64,000 nt of DNA, from contig CANMVS010000004.1 in assembly GCA_947501445.1 (NCBI GenBank), forward strand, positions 124,001 to 188,000. Direction: 5' to 3'. Positions 58,394-64,000 of this stretch are shown here, one piece after another. This DNA comes from an uncultured Rhizobiaceae group bacterium. Its GTDB lineage: Bacteria; Pseudomonadota; Alphaproteobacteria; Rhizobiales; Rhizobiaceae. The notes beneath the pieces were generated by a model. The model had not been told where the DNA came from. It searched no databases and was given only the letters and a program-made list of their open reading frames with translations. A program made the position numbers and the translations under genes. Position 1 is the first letter of the stretch. Each line of letters begins with the position of its first letter.

Positions 58394-59413
58394 TTACTTG
58401 GGCTCTGATTTACCGTCGTAACGGCTCTGCCATTCTTTGAGGATTGCCGCGCGATTGTTGGCGGCAAATTCAAAGTCGTTGTCAATCATCGCTTCAAGAA
58501 GCCCCTCGGGGAAATGCTCAACCGGTTTGGCGATACCGGGATAGGCCACAACGGCGTAACCGGTATTATACATTTCGTTGGCTTGTTTGGTGACCGAGAA
58601 ATCAACCAGTTTTTGAGCAGCTTCAAGGTTGGCTGTACCTGCTACAATTGCTGTTGCCTCCATGTCCCAACCAACGCCTTCAGAGGGTACGATGATTTCC
58701 AGCGGTGCGCCGGCAGCTTTTGATTTGGCCCCACGGAAGGCGAAAGAGATCCCGATCGGGATTTCACCGGCAGCAGCCAGCTTGCATGGCTTGGAGCCCG
58801 AATGCGTGTAGCGGGCAATATTCTGGTGCAAACCATCCATATATTCCCATCCACCGTCTTCACCGAACAGCTGCAGCCAACTTGATACATCAAGAAAGCC
58901 GGTGCCGGATGAATTGGGGTTTGGCATGATCACATGACCCTTGTACTTCGGATCGGTGAGGTCCTGCCAGGATGTTGGCGGGGTCAGACCTGCCTTTTCC
59001 GCTTCGACCGTGTTGTAGCAAACCGCCGCGACCCAGGCATCCATGCCAACCCATGCCGGTGGGGCATCAGCATCGACAAATTTTGAGTCGAGTTCTCCAA
59101 CACCCTCCGGCGCGTAGGCTTCAAGAATCCCTTCAGATTTCAGCAGCAACAAGGATGTTGCCGCCAGACCCCAAATGACGTCTGCCTGCGGATTATCACG
59201 TTCGGCCAGCAATTTGGCGGTGATGATGCCGGTGGAATCGCGAACCCAGTTTATTTTTATATCCGGATAGCTCTCATTGAATGTTTCGGCATACCGGGCA
59301 AGGTCTTCTGCTTCGACTGCTGTATAAACGGTAAGATTGGTTTCAGCTGCCGCCATACCGGCAAACATGACCCCCGCGGCCAAAGTCGTTAAAAATGTTG
59401 ATGTCAGTTTCAT
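58394..59413 (-). CDS. phnS: periplasmic AEP-binding protein of the ABC transporter
   Basis: Extracellular solute-binding protein of 339 residues. The signal peptide MKLTSTFLTTLAAGVMFAGM ends at AAAE, then LTVYTAVEAEDLARYAETFN starts the mature protein, a pattern of the iron/AEP type family 1 binding proteins. Association with an AEP catabolic operon, not sequence alone, supports AEP (aminoethylphosphonate) as ligand; iron(III) is the main alternative for this fold. The ATG at 59413 has GGAGGAGA about 7 nt upstream, a very strong site. Confidence 0.88.
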   Translation of the reverse strand: MKLTSTFLTTLAAGVMFAGMAAAETNLTVYTAVEAEDLARYAETFNESYPDIKINWVRDSTGIITAKLLAERDNPQADVIWGLAATSLLLLKSEGILEAYAPEGVGELDSKFVDADAPPAWVGMDAWVAAVCYNTVEAEKAGLTPPTSWQDLTDPKYKGHVIMPNPNSSGTGFLDVSSWLQLFGEDGGWEYMDGLHQNIARYTHSGSKPCKLAAAGEIPIGISFAFRGAKSKAAGAPLEIIVPSEGVGWDMEATAIVAGTANLEAAQKLVDFSVTKQANEMYNTGYAVVAYPGIAKPVEHFPEGLLEAMIDNDFEFAANNRAAILKEWQSRYDGKSEPK

Positions 59414-59620
59414 GTGTTTCTCCTCCACAATTTGTATCTATTTCTCCCAGATGTTCGTCGCTGAGTTCCCTTGGTACAAACCTATGGGCCGCCCTATCTT
59501 CGTAGGTTTTGTCTGAAAGAAAAATCGATAATATCTACAAGATAATTAGTTTTTCCTATACATCCATCTCCCCCATTTTTTCTGCAGCCCGTGGCTTGAT
59601 CCGTTGCAGCAATTGCATGT
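59414..59620 (-). promoter_or_regulatory. promoter region of the AEP transporter operon
   Basis: This 207-bp region without a gene contains TATCTACAAGATA at 59532-59544, a 5-3-5 palindrome of LysR T-N11-A form. It also has an imperfect inverted repeat ACAAACCTA (about 59476) / TAGGTTTTGT (about 59505). Either may be the operator; the upstream Na/Pi gene ends at 59621 with no clear terminator. Confidence 0.35.
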
Positions 59621-61297
59621 TCATCCGGCGCTCTGTGCTTTCATGTCCTGAATCAGTCGTGTTTCCAGCAATTGCCCGTTGCGATAGAGTATCGGGTAAG
59701 CCACAGCTGAAATATGGCTGCTGATGTCCCTGAATGCCCGCAGGGTTTCCAGGTGTATGTCACTGGATTCAAAACTCTCCACTCTGCCCTCCTGCAGCCG
59801 GCGCAAATGGCGCTTGCGGCTTTTACGCTCGGCGCTTTTGATCTCGGTATTTTCGATGATCAACAAACGTGCACTCTCAATGTCATCCGAAACCAGCACA
59901 TTTGCAGCGAGTTTCAGATTGGCAAGAATGGACTCATGCATCTGAACCAGTTCCATCCATCCTTCCGACGAAAACCGCACATTGTGCTTGCGCTTGTCTT
60001 CTGCGATAGAGGTCAACTGCTTGGAAATCACATCACCGGCAGCTTCCAGGCGGATCGCAAAGTCGATCAATCCACGGACAATTTTCGTTTCCGTCTTGGA
60101 GTATTTCTCCATCGGCATATTGGCCACATAGGACCGGATTTCGGAAAGTGTCGCGTTCATGAGAAAATCGCGCTCACGCAGATCATTGGCGACGCCCTCA
60201 TTCCAGTTTTCAAACAGCCCCGGGATGGGGCGGAAAACCTGCTCGACCAGATCGTTCATATAAAGCAATTCTCTCTTCAACCCGGCAATCGCCAGACGCG
60301 GATTTTCGAGCGTTGAATTGTCCAGTACGCTGGTATGTGTTGCATCGGCGACCGCATCTTTCAAACCGATCAACGGGAACAGTTTTGCCATCGGTGTTTC
60401 CAAAATCCGGCAAAAAGGCAGCGCCACCAGCAGCAGTGAGAGGTTGAATGCAATATGGGCTATAACAAGTGATTGCCCGGGGCCCGAAACCATGAAAATC
60501 GACGGATCAGTGAGAAAATTGATCAAAAGCAGCGCTGCCAATGCCCAGCTACCCCGCAACACCATATTGGCATAGGGAATCCGGCGGGCCTCGCTCTGCA
60601 TTCCGCGCGTCAGCCAGATCGGAATGAATGAACTGCCCATATTGGCGCCAAGAACCAGCGACAGGGCCGCAGCAAATGGTATTGCGCCGATTTGTGCCAG
60701 CGTCACACACATGAGAATTGCAGCAACGCTGGAATGCATCACGAATGCCAAAACCGCCCCGACCAGAAAGGCTGTGATGAAATCGCGCGCAAGATAATCT
60801 GCAAGCATGGGAAGCACAGCGCTGTCTCGAATTGGATCCATCGCATGGCGCAGGAACCGCAACGAGAGCAGGATAAATGCAACCCCCAATACAACGCGCC
60901 CCAATTGACGCCAGCTGTTGTGTGAGACTTTCACAAACAACCATCCACCGATGGCCAGCAGCAATGGCACCAGCCAATCCAGCTTGAACGACAGGACCTG
61001 AATGATCAGTGCTGAACCCAGATCACCACCCAACACAATGGCAAGGCCGGCTGGAAAAGCCAGATATCCGCTGGCCGCAAACCCGGTGGCCAATAGTGCA
61101 ACTGCGGCAGAACTTTGCAACACGACCGCCAACATCAAACCAGTCAGACTTGACCCCACAACACCGGTTTTCTGGGTCAACAGCCGCTGGAATGACGCAC
61201 CAAAACTGCGCTCTATTCCGGTACGAACCATACGCACTGCAAAGAGCAGCAGCATCGTGGCACCTGTAAGGTTTATGAGGAAGCTGACAATATTCAT
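59621..61297 (-). CDS. Na/Pi cotransporter family protein with PhoU-like C-terminus
   Basis: A 558-residue membrane protein of the Na/phosphate symporter (PF02690-type) family. Repeated family motifs are present: SSLTGLMLAVVLQSSAAVAL with GGDLGSALIIQ in the first half and FVMHSSVAAILM with GANMGSSFIPIW in the second. A cytoplasmic helical PhoU-like domain fills about the last 200 residues. The bacterial relative YjbB exports phosphate. Beside AEP-degradation genes, phosphate efflux is an attractive but untested role. It overlaps the upstream phosphatase gene by 4 bp. Confidence 0.9.
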   Translation of the reverse strand: MNIVSFLINLTGATMLLLFAVRMVRTGIERSFGASFQRLLTQKTGVVGSSLTGLMLAVVLQSSAAVALLATGFAASGYLAFPAGLAIVLGGDLGSALIIQVLSFKLDWLVPLLLAIGGWLFVKVSHNSWRQLGRVVLGVAFILLSLRFLRHAMDPIRDSAVLPMLADYLARDFITAFLVGAVLAFVMHSSVAAILMCVTLAQIGAIPFAAALSLVLGANMGSSFIPIWLTRGMQSEARRIPYANMVLRGSWALAALLLINFLTDPSIFMVSGPGQSLVIAHIAFNLSLLLVALPFCRILETPMAKLFPLIGLKDAVADATHTSVLDNSTLENPRLAIAGLKRELLYMNDLVEQVFRPIPGLFENWNEGVANDLRERDFLMNATLSEIRSYVANMPMEKYSKTETKIVRGLIDFAIRLEAAGDVISKQLTSIAEDKRKHNVRFSSEGWMELVQMHESILANLKLAANVLVSDDIESARLLIIENTEIKSAERKSRKRHLRRLQEGRVESFESSDIHLETLRAFRDISSHISAVAYPILYRNGQLLETRLIQDMKAQSAG

Positions 61298-62079
61298 GTG
61301 TTGCCTGCTATCAGCGTCATGATTTGGGCATGCAGTTGTGGCGTCGCCGCCGATACGGTCGCGCTGGCACCCGAATGTAAATCAAGGGCATTGCCCTGCC
61401 AATCCGTCATCATGCCACCCGCCGCTTCGACCACAACCGAAACCGGCAGGTAATCATAGGGTTGTAAATCATAGTCCACCACCGCATCGACGTGCCCCAT
61501 GGCCAATAATGCATGCGGGTAACAATCATAGGAAAACCGCCGTGTCTGTGCCGCTTTCATCAGGCGGCCAAACACATCGGGGTGGTTCTGGTGAATTTTT
61601 TCTCCTTCATTGATGTATAAAACAGCCTGATCAAGATCGCATTGCGCCGATGTGCGGATGATGTTTCCATTCATCGTGGCACCACGATTTTTTTGCCCAA
61701 CAATACACTCGCCCAGCATTGGCATGCCGATCAGACCGACATCTGCCACGCCATTGCTGACATGCCCCAGAAGAAAGCCGAAGAGCGGATGACCGGATAA
61801 AAATGATTTCGTTCCGTCAATCGGGTCGATAATCCACATATTTTGCGCATCGTGTCCCTCGATGCCATGTTCTTCACCCAAAATACCATCGTCCGGGAAA
61901 TGCTGTTTTAAATAGGCGCGCACCTGCGCCTCAATTGCGCGGTCGGCCTGTGTTACCGGGCTTTCATCCGCCTTGAATTCAACACCAAGGCTGCCACGAA
62001 AATAGCCTTTCGCACTGGCCGCTGCCATGTCCGCTATCTGGATGGCATTTGACAAAATAGTGTCACTCAGCTGCAGCAT
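61294..62079 (-). CDS. inositol monophosphatase family phosphatase
   Basis: Mg-dependent sugar/inositol phosphatase fold, 261 residues. The metal-binding motifs are intact: DESPVTQADRAIE, ILGEEHG, IDPIDGTKSFLSG and the late YDLQPYDYLPVSVVVEAAGG. The substrate could be inositol phosphate, histidinol phosphate, 3'-phosphoadenosine 5'-phosphate or another small phosphate ester. The ATG at 62079 overlaps the end of the DeoR gene by 17 bp, and the gene overlaps the Na/Pi gene by 4 bp, so the three are an operon in which it releases phosphate beside a phosphate transporter. Confidence 0.88.
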   Translation of the reverse strand: MLQLSDTILSNAIQIADMAAASAKGYFRGSLGVEFKADESPVTQADRAIEAQVRAYLKQHFPDDGILGEEHGIEGHDAQNMWIIDPIDGTKSFLSGHPLFGFLLGHVSNGVADVGLIGMPMLGECIVGQKNRGATMNGNIIRTSAQCDLDQAVLYINEGEKIHQNHPDVFGRLMKAAQTRRFSYDCYPHALLAMGHVDAVVDYDLQPYDYLPVSVVVEAAGGMMTDWQGNALDLHSGASATVSAATPQLHAQIMTLIAGNT

Positions 62080-62866
62080 TGCGCTCTTTTCCCCTGGCAA
62101 TATTTACCGTGATCCCCCAACTGTTCAGCTTTTCCGCCAGGCTTTTTCTGGGTGCCGCATCGCAGACCATCACATCTACCTGATCGGGTTGAAATCCGCG
62201 GTGCGGCGCACTTGAGCCGAACTTGTGCTGATCCATGCCGATCAGTGTAATCTCCGTATTCTCCATAACGGCAGCAGCCAGATCAGCCTCGGCCGGATTG
62301 AGATATAAAAAACCCAATTTGTCGTTGACCGCATCGGCACTCAGAATTGCATAGTCATAGGAAATCCGCCGCGCCTGCCGTTCGGCTACAAAACCGAATG
62401 CGCCCAATTCGTCGCTATGCATTTCACCGCCCAGCAGAAAAACCCGATTGCTATTGTGACCAACGAGCGCCTGTGCGACGCCAACCGAATTGGTTGCTAC
62501 CGTCAGATTGTGCCGCACCCGTAACTCCTCGGCAGCAAATGCTGTTGTGCTGCCAACATCCAGAAACAGGGACATGCCGTCCGCAATTTTACGCGCAACT
62601 TCCTGGGCGATAAGCCGTTTCTCATCAGAACGTTGAGCAATGCGCCTGAAAAAACTGGGGTCACTCTGTGTGCCAACCAGATAGGCCCCGCCATGCACAC
62701 GGGCAATCGTTCCGGCTTTTGAAAGCGCCTTTATGGTCCGCCGGACCGTTTCCTCTGACACATCCAGCAAAAGGGCCAGTTGGGAATTACGCGCAAATCC
62801 TCCGGATCGACGCAATGCATCCAACAATTCCAGTTCCCGATGTGTTTGAGAGTTTTTCGCCGACAT
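62063..62866 (-). CDS. DeoR family transcriptional regulator
   Basis: A 267-residue regulator: N-terminal helix-turn-helix (NSQLALLLDVSEETVRRTIK) and the DeoR C-terminal sensor domain with LFLDVGSTTAFAAEEL and TVATNSVGVAQAL, typical of repressors that bind phosphorylated sugars. It leads the operon with the phosphatase and the Na/Pi transporter, so a phosphorylated metabolite is a probable effector. The ATG at 62866 is preferred to the TTG at 62884. Four 10-bp repeats directly upstream may be its own operator. Confidence 0.9.
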   Translation of the reverse strand: MSAKNSQTHRELELLDALRRSGGFARNSQLALLLDVSEETVRRTIKALSKAGTIARVHGGAYLVGTQSDPSFFRRIAQRSDEKRLIAQEVARKIADGMSLFLDVGSTTAFAAEELRVRHNLTVATNSVGVAQALVGHNSNRVFLLGGEMHSDELGAFGFVAERQARRISYDYAILSADAVNDKLGFLYLNPAEADLAAAVMENTEITLIGMDQHKFGSSAPHRGFQPDQVDVMVCDAAPRKSLAEKLNSWGITVNIARGKERNAAAE

Positions 62867-62890
62867 TCGTTCTGTAATCCTCAATTAATC

Positions 62891-62930
62891 GCACAAAACT
62901 CCACAAATTTACACATAAGTCAACAAAATT
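62891..62930. promoter_or_regulatory. four tandem 10-bp repeats before the DeoR gene
   Basis: GCACAAAACT, CCACAAATTT, ACACATAAGT and CAACAAAATT follow one another with exact 10-bp spacing (62891-62930), a consensus near NCACAAAANT. Helically phased direct repeats are a known operator form for DeoR-family repressors. They lie 24 bp before the ATG in the 308-bp region (62867-63174) shared with divergent alkB; I see no gene there. Confidence 0.55.
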
Positions 62931-63174
62931 GCTGAATTATGACCGTTTCCGCTGTCACTTTTTTATCGGAAATGCACAAAGCGTGATGGGCTGCCACGCG
63001 GTCACCCGATGGCTGAAACCCCACGATTTCCGGTGATTACCGATGGCTGTCCAACCGGATCATCAATATCAATTTGCGCAATGACGCCGGATTATTGGCC
63101 CGATACAATTGACACAGCTATAGTCTCAATCACACTTACCCGCGAACAAAGCGCCCCAAGAGTAAATAGAATCA

Positions 63175-63813
63175 ATGACTGAAAATCTTCCTGACGGCGT
63201 GCGCCATCTGCCCGACTACTTTGATCGCACGGCCCAGCAATCTCTGCTCAACGATATAAGGCGCGTGGTTCAAAGTGCGCCGCTTTATGTGCCCGTCATG
63301 CCACGGACCGGTAAACCGATGCATGTGCGCATGAGTAATTGCGGGTCTTTGGGATGGGTTACCGACAAGGATGGCGGGTATCGCTATCAGGCTACCCATC
63401 CCAAGAGTGGCCAGAACTGGCCGCCCATTCCGCAAACACTGCTGGATTTATGGGAAACTGTGAGTGGTGTTAAGCATCCGCCGGAAGCCTGTTTGATAAA
63501 TTTTTACGATGACAGTGCCAAAATGGGCATGCATCAGGACAGTGACGAGAAGGATTTTAGTGCTCCGGTCATCTCGGTTTCGCTAGGCGATGATTGTCTG
63601 TTTCGTGTCGGGGGTACGCAACGCGGCGGAAAAACCACATCCATACGATTGCGCAGCGGTGATGTCATCATTTTGGGCGGGGCATCCCGCCTTTGCTACC
63701 ACGGTGTCGACCGCATTTACCCGGCGACGTCAATGTTGCTCAAGGATGGTGGCCGTATAAATCTCACGTTGCGGCGGGTGTCAAAAATACAGCCAGCCAG
63801 CACCGCGCCATAA
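63175..63813 (+). CDS. alkB: AlkB-family 2-oxoglutarate/Fe(II) dioxygenase
   Basis: Oxidative demethylase of 212 residues that removes alkyl groups such as 1-methyladenine and 3-methylcytosine from DNA or RNA. The iron ligands are the HxD in MGMHQDSDEKDF and the histidine in LCYHGVDRIYP; the 2-oxoglutarate arginine lies in GGRINLTLRRV. INFYDDSAKMG is also typical. It is monocistronic, convergent with coaA with only 9 bp between the stop codons. Confidence 0.93.
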   Translation: MTENLPDGVRHLPDYFDRTAQQSLLNDIRRVVQSAPLYVPVMPRTGKPMHVRMSNCGSLGWVTDKDGGYRYQATHPKSGQNWPPIPQTLLDLWETVSGVKHPPEACLINFYDDSAKMGMHQDSDEKDFSAPVISVSLGDDCLFRVGGTQRGGKTTSIRLRSGDVIILGGASRLCYHGVDRIYPATSMLLKDGGRINLTLRRVSKIQPASTAP

Positions 63814-63822
63814 GAGTGGAGC

Positions 63823-64000
63823 CTAGAGTTTACGCAGCGCCACCTGTTCAATCAGGTGGTCCGCGCCCTTGCGTAGTATCAGATCCGCCCTCGGCCGCGT
63901 CGGCAGGATGTTTTCGCGCAGATTGCGCAGGTTGATATTGTTCCAAAGTCCATTGGCAATCGCCAGCGCGGCATCTTCTGAAATGGTGGAATACCGATGA
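63823..64000 (-). CDS. coaA: pantothenate kinase (type I), 3' end only
   Basis: Only the last 58 codons lie in the window; the start is beyond the right edge. The reading ends ...[20 protein letters not shown] and ...[20 protein letters not shown], which is the conserved C-terminus of the bacterial type I CoaA family. CoaA phosphorylates pantothenate, the first step of coenzyme A synthesis. The stop is at 63823-63825. Confidence 0.9.
   Translation of the reverse strand, partial: HRYSTISEDAALAIANGLWNNINLRNLRENILPTRPRADLILRKGADHLIEQVALRKL

Overview
The window looks like a chromosomal segment of an alphaproteobacterium of the order Hyphomicrobiales (Rhizobiales). The evidence is gene content and order: dnaK-dnaJ-pmtA, trpF-trpB-trpA-accD-folC, addA-addB, and the block ahcY-HPr-EIIA(Man)-short hprK-chvG-chvI next to pckA. 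GC content is moderate. There is no rRNA, tRNA, CRISPR array, prophage or complete insertion sequence that I can see. Both ends are cut: a possible 3' end of a gene at 3-50 and the 3' end of coaA at 63823-64000.

Layout. 1-3.8 kb: two tandem palindromic elements and a truncated repeat, an ankyrin-repeat protein, an NCS1 nucleobase-type transporter and a doubtful small ORF. 3.9-8.0 kb: heat-shock promoter, dnaK, dnaJ and a phosphatidylethanolamine N-methyltransferase. 8-14.3 kb: FMN reductase, a LysR regulator divergent from an exported SnoaL-like protein, pyrF, DUF1330, GNAT, an NDUFA9-like protein, a TauE-type permease and a 56-residue membrane protein. 14.6-20.3 kb: gyrB, phaZ, DUF2852 and a YgjP-type metallopeptidase. 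20.3-25.5 kb: trpFBA-accD-folC, tightly packed. 25.6-38 kb (minus strand): divL-like kinase, tsaE/amgK fusion, murU, addB, addA and trxA, covering cell-cycle signalling, t6A formation plus cell-wall recycling, and double-strand break repair. 38-45.9 kb: ahcY, a PTS regulatory branch (HPr, EIIA, HprK), the ChvG/ChvI two-component system and divergent pckA. 46-47.9 kb: an uncharacterised membrane protein divergent from an HxlR regulator, then arfB.

47.9-62.9 kb is an accessory phosphonate block. The minus-strand operon phnW-phnA-phnY-pbfA-DMT transporter converts 2-aminoethylphosphonate (AEP), and probably its (R)-1-hydroxy derivative, to acetate and phosphate. A LysR regulator is divergent from it. 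A second operon encodes a binding protein, an ATPase and an unusually long fused permease for import. Beside it lies a DeoR regulator - inositol-monophosphatase-like - Na/Pi transporter operon that could handle or export phosphate. The window closes with an AlkB-family dioxygenase and the end of coaA.

The most striking structure outside genes is a roughly 100-bp two-palindrome repeat, present in six copies, most of them touching or lying just behind a stop codon. Its layout resembles the Rhizobium RIME elements. Other strong intergenic signals are an RpoH promoter before dnaK, paired LacI-type operators before pckA, perfect palindromes before the phn LysR gene and the HxlR gene, a four-fold 10-bp direct repeat before the DeoR gene, and an attenuator-like hairpin between the binding-protein and ATPase genes.
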